DNA from: Chitinophaga hostae
Lineage (GTDB): Bacteria > Bacteroidota > Bacteroidia > Chitinophagales > Chitinophagaceae
Assembly: GCF_018224885.1 (NCBI RefSeq)
Contig: NZ_JAGTXB010000008.1
Span: forward strand, 62,001 to 126,000
DNA length: 64,000 bases
Direction of reading: 5' to 3'
The notes below the pieces were generated by a model. The model saw only the letters and a program-made list of their open reading frames with translations. It searched no databases and was not told the origin of the DNA. A program made the translations under genes and the position numbers. The stretch's first letter is position 1. Every line of letters starts with the position of its first letter. Below, piece by piece: positions 35,994 to 44,653 of this stretch.

Positions 35994-38900
35994 ATGAAAA
36001 TCAGGTACACAATAAGCCACCTTTTTCCCCGGCATGCCGTATTACGGACACTTGCCGTATGCAGTTTAGCTGCGGCAGCGCCACCCGCGCTTCATGCTGC
36101 TGCTAATAACGGGAAAGCATATACGCATACTGTAAAGCAAACCATTACCGGTAAGGTGCTGGACGCCAAAGATGGCAGTCCCCTTCCCGGTGTCAATATT
36201 GTGATAAAAGGTACCAACCGTGGCACCGTAACTACTGCGGAAGGATCCTTCAGCTTATCTGCCGACGCCGGTGAAATACTGGTGATTTCACTGGTTGGCT
36301 ACAACAAGCAGGAAGTACCGGCTAAAGCGGGCACGCCCATGACTATACGCCTTGAATCAGCTTCCACCGGTTTGGAAGAGCTGGTAGTAGTTGGCTATGG
36401 CGTACAGAAGAAAAAAGTGGTGACCGGTGCCACCGTACATTTAAACAACGACGACCTGGTAAAAAACCACGCCATTAGTGTAGAGCAATCCTTGCAGGGA
36501 CAGGCGCCGGGCGTGCAGGTAACTTCCAATTCCGGTCAGCCCGGTGATGCCTTGAAATTTACCATCCGTGGTATAGGCACCAACGGGGATTCCAAGCCGT
36601 TGTTTATCGTAGATGGGTTCCCGGTAGAAGACATCTCGTACCTGAATCCTTCCGATATTGCCGGCATTGACGTGTTGAAAGATGCCGCATCCACCGCTAT
36701 TTACGGTACCCGAGCCGCCAACGGACTGGTGATGATCACCACCAAAAAAGGCCGGGCCGGCAGAATAACTGTTGGCCTTGACGCCTCCTTCGGTATTCAG
36801 AATCCCGCCCGCAAACTGGATCTGCTGAATGCGCAGCAGTACGCCAATATCATCAACGAAGCTGCGATCAATTCCGGCAGTATTCCTGTTTATACGCCGG
36901 ATTCTATCGCCAAACTCGGACAGGGCACCGACTGGCAAAAAGCGGCTACCCTGAAAAACGCACCCATTCAGAATTACAGCCTGAGCCTCTCCGGCGGCAA
37001 CGAACATTCCATCTTCTCCTCTTCCCTTTCTTACCAGGGGCAACAGGGTATTATGGGATTGCCCGGCAGATCTAATTTTGAAAGAACGTCTTTCCGCATC
37101 AATTCCGAACATAAGATATATAAAGATGTGATCAGGACCGGCGAAAACCTAACATTTGCGCATACACGACAAAGAGGTATTGGTACCGGTAATATCTACA
37201 ATAACTCCATCCGCGGATTATTGAACACCGCCCCTATTTTCCCGGTATATAACGCCGATGGCAGCTACGGTAAATCTCCTTATGCAGAGGAAACAAACCC
37301 AATAGGCTCCATCGACTATACGCAGAATAATAAAACCATTACCGACAGGCTCATCGGCGATATCTATGCAGAGGCCACGCTCATTAAAGGGTTGACCTTA
37401 CGTACAGATTTCGGTGCGGATATCTCTTATAACTACAACAATGGTTTCATACCGGTATATAACCTGGGTACTAACAACAGCAACCAGCACTCCACTGCGA
37501 GCCAGGGTATGTACCGCAATCTCACCTGGAACTGGGATAATACACTCACCTATCAACGTGATTTTGGTAAACACAGCATCAATGTGATGGTAGGTACTAC
37601 TGCCAAGAAGTTTGAAGGATATAATGTAGGCGGCAGCATGACCGATCTGATCATATCGGACTTTGATCATGCCGTGATCAGCAACGGTCGCAACGACAGT
37701 ACCCGCAAGGTATACGGCACCCGGTCATTGAATGCGCTGCAATCTTACTTTGGCAGGTTGTTTTACAGCTACAACGAAAAATACCTGCTTACCGCTACGC
37801 TGCGTCGGGACGGCTCCACAAAGTTCGGCGCCAACAAACGCTATGGCTATTTCCCTTCTTTCTCCGCAGGATGGATTGCCACCAACGAAACTTTCTTAAA
37901 AGATATCAGCTGGTTAAACTTCCTGAAAATACGCGGTGGATGGGGGCAGAACGGTAGCGACAGGATAGACAACTTCCGGTACCTGGCTACCATTAATTCT
38001 ACCTACCGTTATTATTATTTCAATGGCGAAAAAACAATCGGCGCTTCTCCGGATAAAATCCCTAACCCGGATCTGCACTGGGAAGCTTCCGAACAGATCG
38101 ATATCGGCTTCGACGCCACCCTGTTCAAAGACGTAACCGTAACATTTGACTGGTACCGCAAAAATACCCGCGACTGGCTGGTGACCGCGCCTATTCCTGA
38201 TATAGTTGGCACCGGCGCTCCCACCATCAACGGCGGTAACATACAGAATAAAGGTATTGAGCTGGGTATTAACTACAATCACAAATTCGGAGAGGTGAAT
38301 ATAGGCATCGGTGGTAACATCTCCTTTAACAAGAACATTGTAGTAGATATCCCGAACAAGGAAGGTGTGCTTCATCCTTCCTATAACGGAGTGCTGGCCT
38401 CTAACATGGACGAATACTACCGTGCACAGAACGGCATGCCTATCGGCTACTTCTATGGCTTAAAAACAACGGGGATCTTCCAGAACAAGGCAGAGATAGA
38501 TGCGTACACCAGCAAAGGCGGACAAAAGATCCAGCCAGACGCGCAACCCGGTGACGCACGTTTTGCTGACCTGAACGGTGACGGCGTGATCAACGGCGAT
38601 GATAAAACAAAAGTGGGTGACCCTAACCCCAAACAAACGTATGGTTTATCGCTATCTGCCGGCTGGAGAGGATTTGACCTGTCTGTTTTATTAAACGGCG
38701 TAGGCGGCAATGATATCGTAGATGGTACCCGCGCTTACGACCGCGCCTATAACAACTATACCACCGCTATATTTGGCCGCTGGCACGGAGAAGGTACCTC
38801 CAATACCATGCCTCGCGTAACACTGGGAGACGAACCCAATAATAACTATCGCCGGTTCTCCGACCTGTATGTTCATAATGGTGCATTTCTCCGTATAAAG

Positions 38901-39122
38901 AGCGTAAACCTGGGCTATGACCTGAAGAGAACATTATTAAAACGCCTGCCTATGGAGCAGTTAAGAGTATATGTTTCCGGTCTTAACTTATTTACGTTTA
39001 CCCATTACCGTGGGCTTGATCCTGAGGTAGGTTATGGTATTGATCCATGGTCTGCCGGTACCGACCTTGGCTACTATCCGCAGCCCAGAACAATTTTATT
39101 CGGTCTTAATGTTAAATTTTAA
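35994..39122 (+). CDS. SusC-like TonB-dependent transporter
   Basis: 1042 residues from the ATG at 35994 (MKIRYTISHLFPRH); an upstream TTG at 35940 is less likely. A signal sequence leads to a carboxypeptidase-regulatory-like domain (TITGKVLDAKDGSPLPGVNI). The plug follows, with LEELVVVGYGVQKKKVVTGA and the SusC motifs GQAPGVQVTSNSGQPGD and IDVLKDAASTAIYGTRAANG, then a large outer-membrane barrel. No STN domain is present, which agrees with control by the hybrid regulator rather than by a FecR system. It would import oligosaccharides together with the SusD lipoprotein 12 bp downstream. Confidence 0.97.
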   Translation: MKIRYTISHLFPRHAVLRTLAVCSLAAAAPPALHAAANNGKAYTHTVKQTITGKVLDAKDGSPLPGVNIVIKGTNRGTVTTAEGSFSLSADAGEILVISLVGYNKQEVPAKAGTPMTIRLESASTGLEELVVVGYGVQKKKVVTGATVHLNNDDLVKNHAISVEQSLQGQAPGVQVTSNSGQPGDALKFTIRGIGTNGDSKPLFIVDGFPVEDISYLNPSDIAGIDVLKDAASTAIYGTRAANGLVMITTKKGRAGRITVGLDASFGIQNPARKLDLLNAQQYANIINEAAINSGSIPVYTPDSIAKLGQGTDWQKAATLKNAPIQNYSLSLSGGNEHSIFSSSLSYQGQQGIMGLPGRSNFERTSFRINSEHKIYKDVIRTGENLTFAHTRQRGIGTGNIYNNSIRGLLNTAPIFPVYNADGSYGKSPYAEETNPIGSIDYTQNNKTITDRLIGDIYAEATLIKGLTLRTDFGADISYNYNNGFIPVYNLGTNNSNQHSTASQGMYRNLTWNWDNTLTYQRDFGKHSINVMVGTTAKKFEGYNVGGSMTDLIISDFDHAVISNGRNDSTRKVYGTRSLNALQSYFGRLFYSYNEKYLLTATLRRDGSTKFGANKRYGYFPSFSAGWIATNETFLKDISWLNFLKIRGGWGQNGSDRIDNFRYLATINSTYRYYYFNGEKTIGASPDKIPNPDLHWEASEQIDIGFDATLFKDVTVTFDWYRKNTRDWLVTAPIPDIVGTGAPTINGGNIQNKGIELGINYNHKFGEVNIGIGGNISFNKNIVVDIPNKEGVLHPSYNGVLASNMDEYYRAQNGMPIGYFYGLKTTGIFQNKAEIDAYTSKGGQKIQPDAQPGDARFADLNGDGVINGDDKTKVGDPNPKQTYGLSLSAGWRGFDLSVLLNGVGGNDIVDGTRAYDRAYNNYTTAIFGRWHGEGTSNTMPRVTLGDEPNNNYRRFSDLYVHNGAFLRIKSVNLGYDLKRTLLKRLPMEQLRVYVSGLNLFTFTHYRGLDPEVGYGIDPWSAGTDLGYYPQPRTILFGLNVKF

Positions 39123-39134
39123 ACTCCGGCAATC

Positions 39135-40694
39135 ATGAAAAAAATATTTGCAGCAATCATACTAATAGGGTTCATGAGTTCCTGTTCCAAAAGTTTCCTG
39201 GAAACACTGCCCGTGGATACTATTACAGAAGAAGATTTTTATAAAACTCCGGCAGACGCCTACCAGGCCCTGGTTTCGGCCTACAGCGTATTAAACTGGG
39301 ACGGCTATGGTAATATAGCACTGACATCAGAGATCGCTTCTGACGATTGTTTCGGTGGCGGCGGCAACGCCGATGGCGGATGGAACAACTGGGACAAAGG
39401 CATTAAGCTGACTGACCTGAACAGCGCTGCATGGACCAAGTATTTTACGGGTATCTACCGCGCCAACGTCTTCCTGCAGAAGGTGGATAAAGTAGATTTC
39501 AAGGGAGATGATGCCACAAAAAAACGTTACATCGCAGAGGCCCATTTTCTCCGTGCTTATTTCTACTTCGACCTGGTGCGTATGTTCGGCAATGTACCCC
39601 TGCTCAGCAAACCACTGGAACCGGGTAACTACAACATGCCGCAAGCCACTCCGGACAGCATCTACCACCTGATTGCCAGCGATCTGAAACAGGCTGCTGC
39701 CGATTTACCGGCCACTCCGTTCTCTTCTATCCCTTCCCGCGAATATGGCCGGGTTACCAAATGGGCAGCAGAGGCCTTGCTGGGCCGTGTATTCCTTTAC
39801 TATACAGGCTATTACAATAAAACAGACATAGCAGGTGTAGTGAGTGCGGCAGATGCTATTGCTGCCGTAGATGATGTGATCAATAACAGTGGTCACGGAC
39901 TGGTGCCAAAATACCAGAACCTGTTCAGGGCATCCGCGGAAAGCACTGCCGCTTACGCAGGCCAGAATAACCAGGAAGGCGTGTTCACTATCCAGTACAC
40001 TTATCTTGGATTGGGAGATCAGAGCCAGAACAATGGTAACCGCATGCAGGTAATGATTGGTATCCGTGCGCAGGTAATTCCCCCTTACTACAAAGGCTGG
40101 GGCGCGGCCACCGTGAATGAATCACTCTACCGTGCCTATGCGCCGGGCGATACCCGTAAATCGGCTTCCATCATTTCCATTAGTGATGAAGGGTTGACCA
40201 GCACCTACCAGGTATCTGACCAGGCCATGTATACCGGTTTCTTCTGCAAAAAATATACGCCACTGAAAGATAAGAATGCCGACGACCTGGGAGGCAGTTT
40301 CCAGTGGGACAATTTTGATAACTATGTGGTGATCCGTTTTGCAGATGTGCTGCTGATGGGAGCTGAACTTAATCTTACCGCCAATGCGGGTAAAGCCCAG
40401 GGGTATATAGACCGGGTACGCGATCGCGCCTTCGGAGATCAACTGCACCGCATTACACTTTCCACAAAGGCGCAGATCATGGAAGAGCGCAGACTGGAGC
40501 TGTCGCTGGAAGGACAGCGTTACTGGGACCTGCTGCGCCAGGGTATGACGACGGCCAAAAAAGCAATAGACAACAGCTCCGCGCAGCCCATATTCAATGT
40601 CAACTTCCGTGCAGAAACGAATGGATTGTTTGCTATCCCGGAAACACAGATCAATTTGTCGAACGGTACGCTCAAACAAAATACCGGCTGGTAA
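39135..40694 (+). CDS. SusD/RagB-like outer-membrane glycan-binding lipoprotein
   Basis: 519 residues; lipobox GFMSSC near residue 16 in MKKIFAAIILIGFMSSC. The SusD pattern is clear: SFLETLPVDTITEEDFYKTP at the start, AEAHFLRAYFYFDLVRMFGN with the helical TPR-like core, and RRLELSLEGQRYWDLLRQGM near the C-terminus. The protein would sit as a lid on the SusC barrel and bind the substrate at the cell surface. Confidence 0.97.
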   Translation: MKKIFAAIILIGFMSSCSKSFLETLPVDTITEEDFYKTPADAYQALVSAYSVLNWDGYGNIALTSEIASDDCFGGGGNADGGWNNWDKGIKLTDLNSAAWTKYFTGIYRANVFLQKVDKVDFKGDDATKKRYIAEAHFLRAYFYFDLVRMFGNVPLLSKPLEPGNYNMPQATPDSIYHLIASDLKQAAADLPATPFSSIPSREYGRVTKWAAEALLGRVFLYYTGYYNKTDIAGVVSAADAIAAVDDVINNSGHGLVPKYQNLFRASAESTAAYAGQNNQEGVFTIQYTYLGLGDQSQNNGNRMQVMIGIRAQVIPPYYKGWGAATVNESLYRAYAPGDTRKSASIISISDEGLTSTYQVSDQAMYTGFFCKKYTPLKDKNADDLGGSFQWDNFDNYVVIRFADVLLMGAELNLTANAGKAQGYIDRVRDRAFGDQLHRITLSTKAQIMEERRLELSLEGQRYWDLLRQGMTTAKKAIDNSSAQPIFNVNFRAETNGLFAIPETQINLSNGTLKQNTGW

Positions 40695-40721
40695 TATTGT
40701 CCACCTAAAAAAATCAAATAC

Positions 40722-41480
40722 ATGAAATCGCTCCATATTTTTTCCACCGCGTTACTTGCCTTGTTAGTCAATGCCTGTAGTCCTTATGAAGACAGGGTTA
40801 CGCCGGCTGATCCGTCAGGCATAAAGCTGGATTTTACCGTTACACAAACGCCCGGATACGACAACCAGGTAACATTGGAAAGCAAAACGAAAGATGTGAT
40901 CCCCTTCTGGGATTATGGTTTTGGCACCACCAAAGAAACAAAGGCGGTAGTGATATTACCTTTTGCCGGTAATTTCTACATAAAATATGCTGCCTATGGC
41001 AGTGGTGGTCCTAAAACGGATTCCGTAAAAGTAAAGGTGAGTCAGAATGATCCTGCTTTTTTTGCCAGTCCAATGTATGACCTGCTCTCCAATGGCGCTG
41101 CGGGTAAAACCTGGGTATGGGCGGTAGATGTGCCCACCGGTTTTTGCTATGGTAATGGTCCCGGCGATGCGGATAAGCCGGCATGGTGGACGGTAGGCGC
41201 TGCGGGGTTGAGGGACAAAGGTGTGATTAATGATGAGATGACGTTCGACCTGAATGGTAACGCGCATTTTGTGATCTCGCATAATGGCGCCGCTACTAAA
41301 GGTTCTTTTGCACTGGATACGCTGAATAAGAAAATAAAGATCAATGGAGCAGATATCAGTTGGGGCGGCAACGTCACCTATACCATAGTGAAGCTGAACA
41401 CTAACGAGATGACGCTGGTACAGCAGGGTGATGGCTGGCGTAATATCTGGATGTTCAAGCGGAAAGGCTTTGTATTTTAA
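40722..41480 (+). CDS. Surface lipoprotein of the polysaccharide locus (SusE/SGBP-like position)
   Basis: 252 residues; lipobox LLVNAC (Cys near residue 19). The early part (IKLDFTVTQTPGYDNQVTLE) looks like a PKD/Ig-like beta domain. The later part (WVWAVDVPTGFCYGNGPGDA, FDLNGNAHFVISHNGA) is a beta-rich domain with many Trp/Tyr residues, which would suit carbohydrate binding. Position after SusD (27 bp gap) is that of SusE/F or surface glycan-binding proteins. The ligand is inferred only from context. Confidence 0.7.
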   Translation: MKSLHIFSTALLALLVNACSPYEDRVTPADPSGIKLDFTVTQTPGYDNQVTLESKTKDVIPFWDYGFGTTKETKAVVILPFAGNFYIKYAAYGSGGPKTDSVKVKVSQNDPAFFASPMYDLLSNGAAGKTWVWAVDVPTGFCYGNGPGDADKPAWWTVGAAGLRDKGVINDEMTFDLNGNAHFVISHNGAATKGSFALDTLNKKIKINGADISWGGNVTYTIVKLNTNEMTLVQQGDGWRNIWMFKRKGFVF

Positions 41481-41497
41481 AAATCCACTTATGGTCC

Positions 41498-41526
41498 CCG
41501 GCGGGGTTTTCCCCGCCGGTTCCTTT
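41498..41526 (+). terminator. Terminator of the GH31-SusC-SusD operon
   Basis: A perfect 9-bp GC-rich stem (41498-41506 with 41511-41519) with a TTTT loop, followed by TTCCTTTA. It begins 18 bp past the lipoprotein stop codon. Confidence 0.75.
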
Positions 41527-41650
41527 AACTATGATTGAAATGATGGATATGATTTTCCTGATGAGTGAAGATTTTTTCCGGGAGAAGTTAAACATCATAA
41601 ATAATAAAGATTCTCAGTATTAATCAATGCTGTTTTGGTTGTTACCTGTT

Positions 41651-41681
41651 GCCGGTGCTTTTTAGCTCCGGCTATTTTTTT
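41651..41681 (+). terminator. Second hairpin terminator before the RBBP9-like gene
   Basis: A 9-bp stem with one mismatch (41651-41659 with 41664-41672), a TTTT loop and TATTTTTTT after it. Between this and the previous terminator lies about 125 bp containing a 30-codon frame (41531-41623) of doubtful reality. Confidence 0.6.
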
Positions 41682-41775
41682 ATAAGCCCTTTGTGGTACT
41701 TTTTACCGGTTCCGGCGGGTAATTCGTAATTCGTCATTCTTTTTACTATCTTTCAACACACAACGCCTCTATGTC

Positions 41776-42321
41776 ATGGAAATAAAAGTTCTGACCGCGC
41801 CGGGGCTGGGCAGCTCCGGCGAATTACATTGGCAAACCCTGTGGGAGCAGTCGATACCCTGCACTAAGCGAATTGAGCAAAGCGACTGGAATGCGCCGGT
41901 TTGTGAGCGCTGGGTAGCGCAGATAGAGAAAGCGATAGCTGCCGCTGGCCCCCAGGTGGTTATCGCCGCCCATAGTCTTGCCTGCATCGCGCTGGCACAT
42001 TGGGCCATACAGAGTAAAACCAGGATCAGGGGCGCGTTGCTGGTGGCGCCGGCAGATGCAGAGCGGCAGGGATTTCCCGCCGAAGCCGTTGGTTTCTCCC
42101 CTGTTCCGCTGGTAAAGCTGCCGTTTGAAAGTATTGTAGTGGCCAGTACCAATGATGCGTACTGTTCGCTGGAAAGAGCCGCTTTTTTTGCCAACTGCTG
42201 GGGCAGTCGCTTTGTAAATGCGGGGGCCAAAGGGCATATAAACAGCGAATCTGGTTTAGGCGAATGGATGGAAGGCCAAAACCTGCTGAAAGAACTGGTA
42301 CAAAACTTACCAACGCTCTGA
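41776..42321 (+). CDS. RBBP9/YdeN-family serine hydrolase
   Basis: A 181-residue small alpha/beta hydrolase. The N-terminal GLGSSGELHWQTLWEQ is the family hallmark. The nucleophile Ser is in VIAAHSLACIALAHW (about residue 67), the Asp in VVASTNDAYCSLERA and the His in AGAKGHINSESGLGEW near the C-terminus. Length is typical. A TATCTTTC element (41747-41754), one mismatch to the -7 consensus, lies 21 bp before the ATG. The substrate is unknown; it is probably a cytosolic esterase-like enzyme with its own promoter. Confidence 0.87.
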   Translation: MEIKVLTAPGLGSSGELHWQTLWEQSIPCTKRIEQSDWNAPVCERWVAQIEKAIAAAGPQVVIAAHSLACIALAHWAIQSKTRIRGALLVAPADAERQGFPAEAVGFSPVPLVKLPFESIVVASTNDAYCSLERAAFFANCWGSRFVNAGAKGHINSESGLGEWMEGQNLLKELVQNLPTL

Positions 42322-42514
42322 TTGTTCCCTGCCAACACGTTTAACCTGTAGTTTTCACGATCTTTTACCATACCTCCGCTTACTGTTCCTCCCATTTTTC
42401 TCTTTGCAGGTAAAAACAGGCTTGGGTCAGAAGCAGTAACTAAATCGATTTTTTAACCGGACAATTAACATAAAGATAAACTACGGTGATAGCCATACAA
42501 GATATGATTGTACC

Positions 42515-42522
42515 TACCTTTG
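42515..42522 (+). promoter_or_regulatory. -7 element of the PI-PLC-like/alkaline phosphatase gene
   Basis: TACCTTTG, an exact TAnnTTTG match, 79 bp before the ATG at 42602. No -33 TTG at standard spacing. Confidence 0.4.
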
Positions 42523-42601
42523 CCCCCTCAAAATCAGGGCTGTTATTTATATTCCCGGTTTTGTATATGCATAAAATTGCTTTTCAATTATTTACTATAA
42601 G

Positions 42602-44431
42602 ATGAAGAATTTTGTTTCCATTTTGTCGGGCGTATTACTGGCTGGCAGTGCATCTGCACAGGTAAAACAGTATACCATGGCCGCGGCGCATTCTCATAAC
42701 GACTATGAGCGGGCCACTCCTTTTTATGCCGCAGCAGCATTACAGTTTGGTTCTATTGAAGCGGATGTGCATCTGAAAAACGGCGTGCTGTATGTAGCGC
42801 ATGATGCCAGCGCGATACAGTCTTTCCGTACCTTTAAGGAAATGTACCTGCAGCCGGTATTACGGCAGTTTGCGTTGTATAACGGCAAGCCCTATGCTGA
42901 AAACACGCCGTTGCAGTTACTCATAGATATTAAAACCGAGGGGGCTCCTACCCTGCAGGCGTTGCAGGAACTGCTGTTGCCCTACAAACAATATTTTGAC
43001 CGCAATGCCAACCCGGCGGCCGTAAAACTGGTGATATCCGGTAACCTGCCTCCTATGGCGGACTGGCAGCGGTATGATCCCATCTTCTTTTTCGACGGCA
43101 GGCCCGATAGCGTATACCCGGCAGCGTTACAGTCCCGTATTGCTATGCTCAGCGTGGATTTCCACAACTATAGCAACTGGAATGGAAAAGGTACGCTTGT
43201 ACCGGCAGAACTGGAAAAAGTCACCCATGTGATAAACCGCGTACACCAGCAAGGCTATGCATTCCGTTTCTGGGGAGCTCCGTCTTCCAGGTCTACCTAC
43301 TATAAGCTGATGGACCTGGGCGTAGACTGGATCGGCACCGACCACCCGGAAGAGTTATACGACGTGATGCATAACACCGCGCGTAACACGGCTTCCGATA
43401 TGCCGGTTCACCCGGTATATACGCCTACCTATGTATCTGACGCCACACAGGTGCGCTCTAAAAATGTGATCCTGTTTATTGGCGACGGCACCGGTTTGGC
43501 GGAAATGTTTTCCGGCTACACCGCCAACAAAGGCGCACTCAATATCTTCCAGATGAAGCAGCTGGGCCTGTCCAAAACCCAGTCTACCGATAACTACCAC
43601 ACTGACTCCGCCGCCGGCGGCTCCGCCCTTGGTACCGGTACCAAAACGCATAACCGGGCGATAGGAATGGACAACACTTATGTATCCATTCCGGTACTCC
43701 CTGAAATGCTGGCGCCTAAAGGCATACAGAGCGGGGTTATTGTAACGGAAGAAATCACCGGCGCTACGCCCGGCTCTTTTTACGGACATACGCCGGACAG
43801 GGACAGCACCTATGCGCTGGAAAAACAATTGCTTAACAGCAAGCTGCAACTGGCTGTAGGCGGCGGCAGAGAAGCGCTGGACAAGAATTTCGGCGGACAG
43901 CTGGCAGCTTCCGGCGTACAGATCTACGACAATCTCGATAACTGGAACGCTACCACGAAAAAGCGAACCCTTGTTATCCTCAGTGATAAAGCCGTTACTT
44001 CTATGCGCAACGGCCGTGGCAACTACCTGAAAACAGCCCTGAAAAAGGCTTTGCAACAGCTGAATGCTTCCGGTAAAGGATTTTTCCTGATGGTGGAAGG
44101 TTCCCGTATTGACCATGGTGGCCATTTCAATGACCTGGATTACCTGGTACGTGAAATGCTGGATTTTGACGATGCCATCGGAGAAGCATTACGCTTTGCC
44201 GACCAGGATAAACAAACTACGGTTATTGTAACCGCCGACCACGAAACGGGTGGGCTCGCCCTGATGGATGGCGACATCTCCAAAGGCATGCTGCGTGGCC
44301 ATTTCGCCACCAATGACCATACCGGTATACCTGTAATGGTATTTGCTTATGGCCCTAACTCCCAGTTGTTCCGCGGCGTATACGAGAACAACGAGATACA
44401 TGCGAAAATGATGAAGTGTTTCCGGTTATAG
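42602..44431 (+). CDS. PI-PLC-like phosphodiesterase fused to alkaline phosphatase
   Basis: 609 residues with a signal peptide (MKNFVSILSGVLLAGSASA). Residues about 25-255 form a PI-PLC/GDPD-like TIM barrel: AHSHNDYERATPFYAAAALQ and SIEADVHLKNGVLYVAHD with paired His and acidic residues, then LLIDIKTEGA and DWIGTDHPEELY. From about 285 an alkaline phosphatase domain follows: FIGDGTGLAEM, the Ser nucleophile in HTDSAAGGSALGTG (about 334), VEGSRIDHGGHFND and TADHETGG. The two halves could act in sequence, opening a phosphodiester and then releasing phosphate. It lies between the polysaccharide locus and the GH2 gene. Confidence 0.9.
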   Translation: MKNFVSILSGVLLAGSASAQVKQYTMAAAHSHNDYERATPFYAAAALQFGSIEADVHLKNGVLYVAHDASAIQSFRTFKEMYLQPVLRQFALYNGKPYAENTPLQLLIDIKTEGAPTLQALQELLLPYKQYFDRNANPAAVKLVISGNLPPMADWQRYDPIFFFDGRPDSVYPAALQSRIAMLSVDFHNYSNWNGKGTLVPAELEKVTHVINRVHQQGYAFRFWGAPSSRSTYYKLMDLGVDWIGTDHPEELYDVMHNTARNTASDMPVHPVYTPTYVSDATQVRSKNVILFIGDGTGLAEMFSGYTANKGALNIFQMKQLGLSKTQSTDNYHTDSAAGGSALGTGTKTHNRAIGMDNTYVSIPVLPEMLAPKGIQSGVIVTEEITGATPGSFYGHTPDRDSTYALEKQLLNSKLQLAVGGGREALDKNFGGQLAASGVQIYDNLDNWNATTKKRTLVILSDKAVTSMRNGRGNYLKTALKKALQQLNASGKGFFLMVEGSRIDHGGHFNDLDYLVREMLDFDDAIGEALRFADQDKQTTVIVTADHETGGLALMDGDISKGMLRGHFATNDHTGIPVMVFAYGPNSQLFRGVYENNEIHAKMMKCFRL

Positions 44432-44434
44432 GCG

Positions 44435-44629
44435 TTTTTTCTTGCCCAGGATTAACAGTGATTATGATGATTTTCAGGATTTTTTCCCTTTTTTGATTTT
44501 GAAAGATTCGGGAAGATCTAAAGCGAATTTATCTGCTTTAGATCTTCCCGAATCTTTTAAAATCAAATTGTAATCACAAAAAAAATCCTGAAAATCATCA
44601 TAATCACTGTTAATCCAGGGCAAGAAAAA
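44435..44629. repeat. Family B palindrome B1 between the phosphatase fusion and GH2 genes
   Basis: A 195-bp imperfect palindrome. Outer arms run TTTTTCTTGCCCAGGATTAA inward and have their complement at the far end. The centre is a perfect 23-bp stem (44502-44524 with 44535-44557) around a 10-nt loop. It starts 3 bp after the phosphatase stop and ends 24 bp before the GH2 ATG. It shares its ends, not its centre, with B2 (48995-49206). Confidence 0.88.
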
Positions 44630-44653
44630 TTCCCGCAATTCTTTTTACTTTTA

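Noticed and set aside
41531..41623. 30-codon ORF between two terminators
   Set aside because: Met-rich sequence without known motif and no good promoter; kept only as part of a low-interest finding.
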